A stretch of 64,000 nt of DNA from Ridgeia piscesae. Lineage: Eukaryota > Annelida > Polychaeta > Sabellida > Siboglinidae. The notes beneath the pieces were generated by a model, which saw only the letters and a list, made by a program, of their open reading frames with translations, searched no databases and had not been told where the DNA came from. This document shows, one piece after another, positions 1 through 58,173 of this stretch; position 1 is the first letter of the stretch; every line of letters starts with the position of its first letter. The stretch spans positions 93,501 to 157,500 of the forward strand of contig JAODUO010001042.1 of NCBI GenBank assembly GCA_025642075.2, given 5' to 3'. Both the position numbers and the translations under genes were made by a program.

Positions 1-505
1 GTCGTACCTACAAGCATAACCAAATTAATTAATAAATGATACAAACTAATTATATACATACAATTCAGGGTTGACAGCGGTGTGAAACGAACAGGTTATA
101 CACAAAGAATAGAACTTAAAAAACAACTACTTAGAATAATAAGTTACAGTTAAGCACATACAAACAGTTAGAGGCATGCAAAGAATAGAATACGTAAATA
201 GCATGCCTAAAGTTTGGCAACTTGAAGGCAAAGCCAAACTTTCATACTTTTTGGGGGTGGGCACCGTTATAAGGCTCAACTAACTTGGCTATAACCATCA
301 TTTATTTTCAAAATGTATAGAAATGGTTCACCAAGACATGGTGGCAAATGACCATGTCACCCATCGCCAACAACTTTGAGAGTTGAAATAATTTTAACAA
401 ACAACACGATAAACTAGCCAATTGTTTACATTAGTCCAGAGGACCATGATTACAACACAAGTGGCACCAAAATGAGGACTGTTACAAACGCGAAGGAATA
501 CTGAC

Positions 506-641
506 CATCCTGTGAAACCACCAACAGTGATCTGCTTGGCAGTGGACGCCTTAGTGAGGTCGCTGACCAGTTTGCTCAACCAGTTGCGGTTCTCCATGCC
601 AATCACCTCAAACTCCTCATTGGCCGCGTTGTCTGCTACGA
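506..641 (-). CDS. FUNDC1: FUNDC1-like FUN14-domain protein, internal exon (gene continues off the left edge)
   Basis: The minus strand reads a 136-nt exon bounded by a good acceptor (tttcccag) and a donor (TG|gtcagt). It encodes an acidic stretch with EEFEVI, then NWLSKLVSD and KQITVGGFTGW. FUN14 proteins are outer-mitochondrial-membrane receptors for mitophagy. Family members have an N-terminal LC3-interacting motif (YEVL in human), then a tryptophan-containing segment, then an ATQ-(I/L)-xxGGVTGW signature entering the first membrane helix. Here FEVI fits the LIR slot (aromatic-x-x-aliphatic) and VGGFTGW fits the signature. The donor splits the Trp codon, so the helices must lie in exons beyond base 1. 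The first exon, which should supply a start and end in phase 1, was not found between 642 and 2795. Another FUN14 paralogue (FUNDC2) is possible; the assignment rests on a short exon plus neighbourhood. Confidence 0.68.
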
Positions 642-662
642 CTGGGAAAGACACAAAAGAGG

Positions 663-930
663 TACAGTCATAGCTTTATGTAGAGACCCGTCCACCCGCC
701 ATCTGCATTTGGACGGGTAAAAACAAAACAAAATAATCTTCCAAAACTATAGATATTGTTGGTTATGCATTAAAAGGGAGTGAAAATGGTGTTTGTAGTC
801 CATTTCAGGTCATCAGACGCATTTAAAAGTTTGTAAACTGGCTTAACAGTTTACATCCATGTGTCCACCAAAACATGTGTGACTGGCAATAATTTTATCC
901 TGCATAAAGCCATGGGTACAGTGCAATATC
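663..930. repeat. Dispersed repeat D, copy 1 (uninterrupted)
   Basis: The block starts with gtagagacccgtccaccc and runs to gcaataattttatcctgcat. It matches, with small differences, the block at 27238-27476 that resumes at 27986-28029. This copy has no insertion, so it serves as the empty site for the MITE at 27477. The family is not recognised. Confidence 0.7.
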
Positions 931-1043
931 AAGGACTGCTCTAGCATTTTATTATCTGGCAGATCTGTTTGTTCTAACAGCATCCATGACCTCCCTCACC
1001 GAACACGGGGTCAGTTTAGTGGCACCAGCTACACAGCTGACAA

Positions 1044-1496
1044 TGACGTTGTAGCGCTGAAATTTTTCTGGCATTATAAACATTCCGGTTGATGTTTGTA
1101 CACAATAAGTGTAAAGTCATCAATGTTCAGCGAAACGACAAAGCATTTATGGTATAAATACTACAGGCTGTTTGTCTCAGCAAAGTTATTTGTCACAAAT
1201 TAACACGAGGCAAACAAGACTTGAGGCATGTGTTTATATCAAGCGCAAATCATATAACTGTAGTGCGCCATAATCCGTGACAGTGATTTAATCAAATGTA
1301 ATATTTTTATTTATTGAAAGACATTTTAAGCGACTCTTTGCAGTAATTATCACAGAAGATGTAACAAACAACATGTGGCATTTATACCATTTATACGTTT
1401 CGTTGCACATTGATGATTTTACATTTATTGCTCATGCGCAGAAATGTCAATCAGAAACTTTATAATGACCGGAAAAATGTAAGCGCGACAACGTAG
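1044..1496. mobile_element. Foldback (long terminal inverted repeat) element E, copy 1, degraded
   Basis: The left end (acgttgtagcgctgaaattt) pairs with the right end (ggaaaaatgtaagcgcgaca), and pairing continues inward through the motif catcaatg...cattgatg. The interior (aaagcatttatggtataaatac, cgccataatccgtgacagtg) matches the copy at 55634-56100. It is non-coding. Divergence between the arms shows it is older than copy 2. Confidence 0.75.
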
Positions 1497-2795
1497 TCAT
1501 ACCACAAGCATGCTAGAACATTACTAGGTTTCAGTAACATAAGAAGCCCTAACATTAACTAAAATGACCAAAATGTATGCCAATCTGCTCCTGTTATAAT
1601 ACCTAGTCTCAACTTACTGACAATACAGATGCCAGTGATGTGGCAAGCAAATATTTGAGCTATTTTGTTAATTGTGCACAATTTGTAATTGAGAAATAAC
1701 TCCAAAAACATCAGAAAATGGTTAATGTCAATGATGTGCCAGATTATGGGCAGATAACAAAACAGAAATCTCCTCTCTCAGTGCCTGTCTCACCATCTGT
1801 CATATTCCACTTGACCTTCACTCCAGCTTCAGTTCAGCCGTGTTACTTATTTATTATCATCAATTCATGCACTGCAATTGCAAAGAAAACAGCGATTACA
1901 GACACCATCAAAAGTGAGACATTGACAGAACTCCTGGTGAAATGTTAATTATTCACTCTGCCTCTGGAAATTGGCAGATAATAAATAATAATACTATCAG
2001 ACTTAGGGTGCTTGTATTGCATAATGCAGCATGCTATGTTTTGCTGTGTCTACTGTTATAAAACAGAGGTTATGGTATGTGTATTGCATAATGCAGCAAT
2101 ACTAGACCCCTATTTGGACTGGTCTGGATAGGCTGCCGCTATGCCTGCGCGCCCCAAAGCTGACATGATAATAATCCCTGACTTTGCGAAGTTTGTCTGT
2201 GTCATAATGATAATCTCAGTCAGACCAGAAGCATACCTCTCGGTTAACTTGGCTTTGAAACCAAAAACAAGCAGTTACTTTTATTTCGGCTCCTATTAAT
2301 TACCTGGCTTGACATGAACGTAATGCGTCTTCTCCTGACATAAAAAATGCGTGACGTTTCGACCGGAGAAATATTTTTGGAAACTTTCGTCAGAACATAA
2401 AACCGGAAATTTACAAAGCACCGGAAATTGCGCGAAAAGGCTTAGCGATCCCTGCGCGTTTTGAAAAGCTGAAGGGGTTTAGGATTCGAAAAATTAATAC
2501 AATTTGTCATTGACTTTTTCAACATGAATCTGGGGAAATTTGTTGGGACTATTGCAGCATATAAATGTTGGTTATAACGCTGCATGCACTGGAATGTGTT
2601 AGTAACTATATGACATTATTAATCGACCATTTCCCAATCCCTTTTCGTGTTGAATAACGGACCAAGCAGTTTTGTAACAACAGTTACCATTCGTTGTTTT
2701 TCCTGGCCATTTGTTTTGATGAGGGTTTTAACGATTTATGCTATTTTGTTACAGCTACTGTATTAATATAGCAGTCAGTTTTATGCACTGGTATC

Positions 2796-48818
<46,023 letters not shown>

Positions 48819-50202
48819 GACTGGAGCCTCAGTTCAGTTCAGTCATACTGAGTTCTTCTGTTGGTGGAATTCAGTTCAGTCTCATTAGCAGAGTTCTGAC
48901 TTGTTAAACTTTACAGTGCACAGTGCATAGTTATTATGATCGTGACAGAAGACTGAACATTACCCAAAGGGCAGCTGCATCTGGCAAGAATATATTTTGT
49001 ACAGTGTGTTTGTGTGTAACCTGGTGTGTTTGTTAACAGTGTCAACATCAGTTTATGAAGACAAATCGTGGTATTTTGACCTCCTGTGTCTGTCCACCAA
49101 TACTGATGTACTGAATGATATATAATGGTGTAGTTTGGGTGTAGTTCTCAGATGTTTTTGATTCCTTGACTGCTGGATATTTACAGCAGAATTACTTTAA
49201 CAATAAAATCTTTAATTATCCATGTAATTCTGAATACATCTACAGACGATCCACGCAGTTCTGACAAGTGTGTGGAGAGAATAAGGAAATATTTGTAATG
49301 TGTTTATCATTTCTTTGCCTGATAAAGGCTTTCCATATTAAAATGTTGGCACTGAATGTATCAATTGGTGTATGCACACCAGAGAAGAGTGTCACTCCCG
49401 AAAGTATTGGTTATTAAATTATGCTTGACGTTTTAAACAACTGAACTGTGTCACTTTTTCACACTGACGTGTGTCACTGATGCTATTTGTTTTGTGTCGG
49501 TCGTAAGTTATTTTATGCGTTGTATTTGATATTTCTCTGCTGCTATGTCGTCGTTGAATTTGTGAATGGTTTCTAGGACGGTTTGTGTAAATGTCAACTG
49601 TGACTGTTGAGTGATAAGATATTGTTTTCGTATCCCTGCCTCGGTCCAGCTGAATCGTGGATGGTATTACTGTTACTGTAGCATTTCTGGTGTTGTCGTA
49701 GACATGATGTTTAACGAGGTGTGTTAACTCGCACAGTGACAGCGCCTACACTTGCGAGTCACACAACACCAAATGTTTCTGGGATCCCGTCATATCAACC
49801 CACCAACATGTGTATCTTGCATATGATTCAGGGGTCATACTCCTCATGAAATGCCATACTTTTAAATTAAATGTTGTATCATCAAAACTTATTATAAGAG
49901 TCGATGAAACACTGTAATTGATTGATGCTAAAAAGCATCTAGTGTTGTTAAAGTTGGTAATTCACAAGTGCACCTAGTAGTTTGTTTTCTTGTGTGTTTA
50001 TTTCCATTTGTTCAACCTGTCAACCGATGTGGAAAGATGTATGTTTTGTATACGTACCAGTGATGCTAGATTGACGAGCATCTGTTAAGCGTAATCATAT
50101 TGGTTAAATGATCTCATTGTATGTCTCCGTTTATGTGAAATTGCATCCATTGTCAAACCTGTTCAGAGTTTGTGAAGTGATGCTGGACTGGAATGAAATA
50201 AA
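48819..50202 (+). other. KDM6A: KDM6A 3' UTR with candidate poly(A) signals
   Basis: Non-coding sequence of uniform composition, free of the dispersed repeats that fill the introns. AATAAA occurs at about 49202 and again at 50197, the latter followed by a T-rich stretch. Either could end the transcript. No ORF of interest. Confidence 0.6.
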
Positions 50203-50980
50203 AAAGTTTTTCTAATAACTGGAATAGTTCTTTTTAGTCCTGTGGACCAAAGGGGCAACAAACTCATTCTATCCACTCACTGTCGTTAGCTCTCAGAAAA
50301 TCATTCAAGATATATTTTTCAAATTTTGCACAGTCATTTTGCCACTATGCATGAGTAATCTTTATTTGATTGACTTGTCCTAAAGACCTAGGGCCATACA
50401 AGACCCTAAAACTTGTAAATCTTCAGTTTCCATATTAAACAACTGTTAAATAACTTTATCTAATTTTGCACAGACTCCCGAGTGTTGCCTTAAAATGGAG
50501 TTAGTATAAAAGATGATCTCCCTCAAGAAGCTGCGATTCCTACAATGCTATCATATGTTCCATCTCTAGGGTTTTGATGTTCTTGTCATAGGTTGACCAT
50601 GATTCTACCTTCACGATAATGTTCTAACATTGTCAACCTAGTCAATCAATGTGATGAAATGGTGTCTACTTTTGAAACATACGATTTCATGATGCAGGAA
50701 ATGTTCGGAAATGGCAGTTGTGTGAAAATATTATACTCAACAAATTAGAATCAACATTTCAATGTATAGCGGTATTCAAGATTGTAATATGTAACGAATG
50801 AGACATGTAAAATGATCAACACATTGAAACCCCAACAGGAAACGGAACCTGAGGAACATTTGTTCATGTTACAGTATATTAATCACTGTAAAATGAATGT
50901 GTGCGTGCGCATGGTTTGTGTGTAGATGTTTGTGTATGTTGGTATTTTTATGTTCGCCTGTCATTCAACGTGCGTCACAT

Positions 50981-51697
50981 TGTTAGAATTGGCCGGTCTA
51001 CTGATTTACTCGTCATCAATCCGCATCTGCCTCTTGTTGTATAGTCGTAGACTAGGCGTTCTAATCTTGGGCACGTAACGCAATATTCCCCCTCCGTACT
51101 GACCCCCTAGACAGTTAGCCATGACCTATTCAGATCAGCCACAGTGTCACTGTCCATTAGAAATCAGATACTCACGGAGAGAGATTCTAATTACTCAATC
51201 ATTTGCAGAAGACTTTTCCAAGTGTTCGTTTCAAGAACTTTAATACAGACAGCATAATACAGAAGTCAATACAATTGTCTAACTGGCCTGGCTCCGTGGG
51301 CGCCAGACGTGAAGTTACATGGTGCGTGCGTGCTCTCCCTCCTCCTCTCTCTCGCGCACTCTTTAAATACTGGCTACTTCGCTCTCTTGCTATGCGCCTG
51401 GCCATTCTATTGGTCAGCGTCAGGTCTAGTGCACCTCTGCACTAACTAATAAGGAGCTGGTATCTCTTACCTACGGCCATCTCAGTGGTCAAGCTCCTAC
51501 TCATCCAAGAACTATGCCTGGTCTATCCTTAGCGAACTCGGACAACTGGTTGTAACTGGTTTAAGTACACCAAGCTATGCTTCTAGCTTGACTACTGCAT
51601 TTCTACAATATACTGTTAATTATGACTTCATATATAATAATTATAATATTTCATGAAAAGTAATTACAAGGAATTTATGCAACCATAATTCCTTACA
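50981..51697 (-). repeat. LTR, left copy
   Basis: Identical in length to the right copy. The only difference I saw is actagg (about 51052) against actcgg (about 54919). Confidence 0.92.
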
Positions 51698-52529
51698 CCT
51701 CCATCACCCAACTAGTGATTTATCTACGGTAAATCACGTAAAAACCAAAATAAGTAATTACTTCACATGAACTGTCTGTATACCAAAGTAATCAAAAGTC
51801 CTCTATTTCAAAGTCAAAGTTTGAAATAAAACCACGCAATATTACACTAAAAAGCCAACCAACAGTGAGAGTATATAATGATATTAATTTAACCGGCCGG
51901 TTTAAATTAAATATCGAAGAACACCAAATAAATTGTGAGCAAAAGACATACTCTCAATATACATGCAAACGACTACATAGCAACGAGTTACCACTCTATA
52001 TCAGAAAAAGCGAAGACAATAACTGTAGTAAGTTCATCACCAAGAACCAACTAACGGTAACTAAATATAAAAAACAAACCATCGGTATGAAAATACCGCA
52101 ATACAACACAGCACATAACTGCCTAAAAAGCAGTTTCTCACTCAAGAAAAACACAACATAATATCAGACTATCTCATGCAACTATAGCTACTCTTATTGG
52201 TTATCATAGAGAAACGTAGCAACATATGTGACAAAACATCATTGTCAGACAATGCCATTCTTTTGCAGCATTTTCTGACGTTACCGTAATTACGGTACTT
52301 GTTCATTACCGGAAAATAAAGAACCCATCAATAACATAGCGTAGCTGCTAATGACTTGGGTTACCACATGGAGCAACCACTGGTATGTGAAACGTAGTGG
52401 ATTTGTACCATACTTCTTCAACTCAGTCTATAAATCAACCTTATCTCTTCAAATCAGGATGTGGACCATACCTCTTCAACTCAATGTTATTGCTGCTAAA
52501 CTTATTGCATAAATCAATATATCTCAATT

Positions 52530-52730
52530 TACCTTTCGCGATAATCAGTGGTGCACTCACTTTGGTATGAAAAAAATACAAAATGCCAAAATCAGGATCC
52601 TATCATAACCTCCGCGATAAATAGTGTTGCAATCACTAATGTTTATCCGGGCAAATTTCACAAATTCATCCTTACAACATCCGCGATAAACAGTGCGGCC
52701 GTCACTTAACGTTTATCCGGGAAACCTAAG
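52530..52730. repeat. Local triplication inside the LTR element
   Basis: Three diverged copies of cgcgataa(t/a)cagtg...cactaa, the last two followed by gtttatccggg, about 75 bp apart. Confidence 0.65.
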
Positions 52731-54404
52731 CGGACTTGCTAGTCAAGTAACTAAACCATTCCTCTAAGATGGATAGCTCATATACCATAACCCGATCCAT
52801 TTGTGGGCCCCAAAGACAGCCATTATGATATACACCGCACTACACTCAATGCTAGTATGGCTTAGCGGACCTTCTTACGTAAGAACCTCATACTTAAACA
52901 ATCAACGGCAATTCGAACATCAGAATGCCTAAATAACCTATAAAAGGCCTAAACTCAACTATGTTTCAGATACAAAATCCAGAGTTAGCTAATCATGCCG
53001 AATAAGGCAACGCTTGCGCAATGGAATACGTATCATCTGAAACTACAACATAGTCATGAAGAAAAAACTCTTGACCTCTTATTAACCTGAGTGCCATATA
53101 ACATCTCTTTGCCACTTATAAAAAATGCCATTACCCCAACAACAAAACATCTCAACTGTATACATAGAAATTACATACACTGGTGAATTTTTAAATCTGA
53201 ACCATTGAAAATATATAGTTGAGTATTGTGGAGCTCCGGCGATATAAGAAATATCGTTTTTCCTAAGGTAAACGGTCGTGTTTAGATATATGTATATATC
53301 ACGATTAATTTACCCCGCAACACAAAATACATCACCAACATATAACAATGAAGTAATGTAGAATATAAAGTCAGGGACTGACATAAAACATAATATGATT
53401 ACTGCATCCAACGAAACATCAAACCGATAACCATGGACAAAAATTATTAGTATGATGTAGAATTAAATAACAATGCATCTTACCAAATGTTTCATGTGCC
53501 TAGAAGAAGTCAAATAAAAGTCCCATTTATAAACATAAATGTCCGAAATAAGTGTCATTGCTTGTTAAAAACTTCAATAACGTTCTAACTCTGTGTCTTG
53601 TGAAGTGGCAGTTGTCTCTCTTTACTTCATGTCGTCCTTCATGCAGGAAACATGAAGATTCCCTGGCTTGGCCTCAACAGGCTGACGTCATCACCAACGT
53701 ACTGGTCGGTCGAAGCGGTCATTCACCTAATGGACGCGGCAGCGTCCGAACATTTATTTCTGTATGGAGCGGCAGGGCTGCGCCAAGTCGCATCGCTTTT
53801 CTAGCATCGCCTCTCTAGCAACGATAATCCCACTGTGCAGCAAACCTGTCCATTGTCTATTTTCGTAACTGGCCAGTTGGAGCAGCTGACCACTGTCCAG
53901 CGACCAGTGACCAGTCCAACTTGTGCTGGCCAAGTTAAAAATACTGTGCCTCAGTATAGAGGTGCAATCCCACCTTTGCCGTGCTGACTGCATGGGCACA
54001 GTGTTAACAATCACAGCAGAATTGTCGCAATCACGCATGAATTTAGTGCACGTCTCAAAGCGTTCGGTCACGACGATTTCTGTTGGCGGACACACCTACT
54101 GTCCAGCATCATTCCAACGTTTATCCGCGGTTGTAAAAGGCGGGAAGCAGGATTGTATGTACTCACGAAAACTGTCGAGTGCGGCAGTGTATTTGTGGCG
54201 TGGAGCCGTCCACGCAGCCAAGGCAGTAGGATTATGCATCGTCGTCGTTGTCTCACCTCCCGAGGAGATTGAGTGCGGTCACTCTGGGCGCGTTGTTGTG
54301 CTCGCCAATCATCGATATGATAGTTCATCTGCTCACCTCTGTAGTAGCTTGTGTGTGTCTCACATTCGTTCTGCACTGGCCGTTCGTCATGTGTACTCGC
54401 CTAT

Positions 54405-54850
54405 GTCTGTTGTAGACATAGTTCAGCTGGCGTGTGTCTCCACTGTAGAATTGTACATACCGTCTGTAGTATATTCGTTCCACTGGCGTGCAACGTCAAT
54501 GTTAGAATTCGTACACACTGTCTGTAGTATGCAACTTCAACTGGCACGCGACGTCAATGTTAGTTCAACTGGCACGTCTCGTCAATGTTAGAATTTGTAC
54601 ATACCGTCTGTATTACACACAGTTCAACTGGCGCGCTCTCCAATGTTAGAATGTGTACATACCGTCTGTATTACACATAGTTCAACTGGCGCGCGACGCC
54701 AATGTTAGAATTGTGTACATACCGTCTGTATTACACATAGTTCAACTGGCGCGCGACGCCAATGTTAGAATGTGTACATACCGTCTGTATTACACATAGT
54801 TCAACTGGCGCGCTCTCCAATGTTAGATCAACTGGCGCGCTCTCCAATGT
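54405..54850. repeat. ~58-bp array at the interior/LTR junction
   Basis: The unit ttcaactggcgcgcgacgcc, then aatgttagaatgtgtacata and ccgtctgtattacacatag, ends with the first bases of the LTR (caatgttagaat). The last unit runs directly into the right LTR. Confidence 0.88.
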
Positions 54851-55564
54851 TAGAATTGGCCGGTCTACTGATTTACTCGTCATCAATCCGCATCTGCCTC
54901 TTGTTGTATAGTCGTAGACTCGGCGTTCTAATCTTGGGCACGTAACGCAATATTCCCCCTCCGTACTGACCCCCTAGACAGTTAGCCATGACCTATTCAG
55001 ATCAGCCACAGTGTCACTGTCCATTAGAAATCAGATACTCACGGAGAGAGATTCTAATTACTCAATCATTTGCAGAAGACTTTTCCAAGTGTTCGTTTCA
55101 AGAACTTTAATACAGACAGCATAATACAGAAGTCAATACAATTGTCTAACTGGCCTGGCTCCGTGGGCGCCAGACGTGAAGTTACATGGTGCGTGCGTGC
55201 TCTCCCTCCTCCTCTCTCTCGCGCACTCTTTAAATACTGGCTACTTCGCTCTCTTGCTATGCGCCTGGCCATTCTATTGGTCAGCGTCAGGTCTAGTGCA
55301 CCTCTGCACTAACTAATAAGGAGCTGGTATCTCTTACCTACGGCCATCTCAGTGGTCAAGCTCCTACTCATCCAAGAACTATGCCTGGTCTATCCTTAGC
55401 GAACTCGGACAACTGGTTGTAACTGGTTTAAGTACACCAAGCTATGCTTCTAGCTTGACTACTGCATTTCTACAATATACTGTTAATTATGACTTCATAT
55501 ATAATAATTATAATATTTCATGAAAAGTAATTACAAGGAATTTATGCAACCATAATTCCTTACA
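54848..55564 (-). repeat. LTR, right copy
   Basis: Direct repeat of the left LTR. Near identity implies recent insertion. Confidence 0.92.
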
Positions 55565-55633
55565 ACATGTTCTCAAAACAGTTGCATTACGAGATACTTT
55601 CGCGCGTGAGACTTACAGTTACTTGTAAAACTC

Positions 55634-56100
55634 GCTGTCGCGCTTACATTTTTCCGGGCGTTAAAAACGTTCCGGTTGACGTTTCTGCGCATGCGCGATA
55701 TATGTACAATCATCAATGTGCAGCGAAAAGACAAAGCATTTATGGTATAAATACTACGGGTTGTTCGTTAGGATGTATATAACCTATCAGCAAAGTAATT
55801 TGTCACAAATTAACACCAGACAAACAAGTTTTGAGGCATAGTTTTATAGCAAGCGTAAATCACGTGACAATAGTGCGCCATAATCCGTGACAGTGATTTA
55901 TAAAAAACGTAATATTTTATTGCATTGAACGACATTTTAAGAAACTCTTCACAGTAATCATCACAGGAAAGTCAACGAACAGCTCGTGGCATTTATACCG
56001 AAAATGCTTTGTTGTTTCGCTGGACATTGATGATTTTACATTTATTGCGCATGCGCAGAAACGTCAACCGGAACGTTTTTAACGCCCGGAAAAATGTAAA
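55634..56100. mobile_element. Foldback element E, copy 2, long inverted arms (~100 bp)
   Basis: Left arm gcttacatttttccgggcgt, then taaaaacgttccggttgacg and tttctgcgcatgcgc. The right arm is its near-perfect complement, ending gcccggaaaaatgtaa. The unpaired centre matches 1140-1380. Non-coding; arms much better preserved than in copy 1. Confidence 0.88.
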
Positions 56101-58109
56101 ATCTAGGTCAAAAATGGGCACGTGCTCGAATGATATCGGCTGTTCGATTGGGACCCGGGTTACGCGAGTTACTCGCGTGGCTCAATCGAAGGCAGCCAGG
56201 GACTCTGTCACTGTTTGTTGTTAAGAGTAACACGCAGCAACTGCGGTGGCAGCTTAGTATACGGAATTATGTAGCAAATACTACACGTTCTGTGACTTTT
56301 TAATATAGATTATAAATATTGTTCTCACTTATATTGGAAACTGGAAACACTTTCCATTTTTTCGTCCACTTTTCATGGGAAAATTCAAGATGGCCACCAA
56401 GTCTTATAATCGCTATATCTTTGGCAATAAACGGTATAGAAATTTGAACTCGGAGTCGTTTTACATGTTTTGAAGTATGAGCAATCCAATGCAACTATTA
56501 TTTTGATGAATGAAATGAAAATGAAGCTACTCGAAATTGCGAGAAGTTGACAGAGTTCGTGCATTTGCGGATTTACTGGTGATAGGGCCCATGTAGTCGG
56601 CCATTAAGCGTAAGAAATACTATTCAAATTGTCGACGTTGCAGTAGCATAGCCAGAGGGGGCCATGGCCCCCAATCCAAAAAACAATTAAGTGAGATCAC
56701 CGCGCTCAAAACCCAGACGCCACGGACCTGTGGCTGTTGACTTTATCACCCACCAGGAGTAATCCAACCGGACATCTAAGACAGGGCACCCGCGGCCAAG
56801 TCCCAAGTGGTAGTTAACCCGATGTCAAATAGAGGCGGATCCTCTAAGCCAAATAGCCGGACGGCTGGACAGCGGCGAACGCCGGCAGTGGTCACCTGGC
56901 CAGCCGCCAGCCGAATACCGTGCCCAGCCTGGCAGTCAAAACGCGCGATCGTGCCCAGGACATGAATAAAACAATTGTACACTGTAACGATATTGCTGGT
57001 TTAATACTATATTAAATATATTAATACAAACAACTCGTCATGTTCAGAATGTTTATTACCGAGCTTTCTATATATACGTGTCTACTGTTCTAACCCTAGC
57101 CTAGACTGCTTAACTGTAAACACTAGCAGCGCCAACTACTCAACAATGCTCGTTTTTATAACTTCTGTGGGAGGACAATGCATAAGCCTGACGTGGATAA
57201 CAGCATCTGACATCTAGGTACCACTGATTTTGTTTTAGATTCTGGCTACGACAGTCTGGTAATATTGCAGCCCTGGACCATAATGCTTATTCATAGATTT
57301 AGATTTTTGTCTAAAGCATCGGACTTAGATAACCTGGGCCAAATCCTGTGCTGCAGTCTTAACTATAATAATACCTGATTATTTTGGCGGATATTTTATA
57401 TGGACAGTCTTTGTGCATTAATTGCAGCATGGATGAAATCTTTCTAAAATTGATATGGTGTCCAATTGGACGTATTTGCCAGGAAAGTAAAGTGGTTTGA
57501 GAAGACCTGAGCATGATGACTGGCTACTGCGCCAACTCAACCAGAGGTCCCTGGGTGACCATCTCCGATCTTTGTGAAAGTTCACTTACATGTGCACCCG
57601 TATAAATGACGACTACATGCATAATTACAGTGCCAAATTCCAATTACCTATAAAGTAACGGTTGATTGAAAAGAAGACCAGTTATAATTGTTTCCACTCA
57701 CGACTACCGTACGCGCCTTTTTAATGATTTTGAAAGCTAATAATATTCTGAAATTAGTTTAAGATATCAAGCTACAAATTGCTGTTAAACCTAATTCCTA
57801 CAAAGAAAACTGGATTCTGAACATCTTATTTATTTATGTGATAGTTTCAGACTTACAAACACCTACCGTTGGGGGTTTGTTTACTCCATAATTAAATTGT
57901 TCATGTTTTGGGGCACGGCTAAAACCTGATCATTCAGCACATACCCTAAGTATTACCTGATTTGAAGTATATACCTACATATGCCTCTCCAAAAGAAAGT
58001 TGATCAGATTCAAGCTTAATATATAAATATGACAAGACAATAACATTATTTATGTTAAATTCCCTTATATCAACGGTGATTTGTGATTTGGCTATTAATA
58101 AGCTTAACA

Positions 58110-58173
<64 letters not shown>

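Larger units (their letters stand above)
642..2795. promoter_or_regulatory. Interval between divergent FUNDC1-like and KDM6A genes
   Basis: The two genes point away from each other across this interval, so it should hold both promoters and the missing first exon of the FUNDC1-like gene. The stretch from about 2300 to 2790 is the most promoter-like: it lies just upstream of the KDM6A start, is locally richer in CpG (2330-2460) and has no dispersed repeat that I recognise. No TATA box or Inr can be named with confidence. The left half is taken up by two repeats, described separately. Confidence 0.4.
50977..55568 (-). mobile_element. Young LTR retrotransposon, non-autonomous, probably minus-strand
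   Basis: Two direct 717-bp repeats start TGTTAGAATTGG and end ATTCCTTACA (TG...CA), flanked by a 4-bp duplication ACAT. Orientation is inferred from junctions. Read on the minus strand, the right LTR is followed by TTGGAGAGCGCGCC, a plausible primer-binding site with TGG, and the left LTR is preceded by purine-rich gatggagg. The 3.15-kb interior has no gag, protease, RT or integrase motif that I can find; its longest frames are short and unfamiliar. This fits a LARD-type element mobilised in trans. Confidence 0.85.

Noticed and set aside
2281..2340. First exon of the FUNDC1-like gene (minus-strand ATG TCA AGC CAG followed by gtaatt)
   Set aside because: The splice phase does not match the 506-641 exon, and reading on meets a stop.
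53923..54591. 222-codon open frame inside the LTR element
   Set aside because: No gag or envelope-like motif, wrong strand for the inferred orientation, and its end runs into the tandem array.
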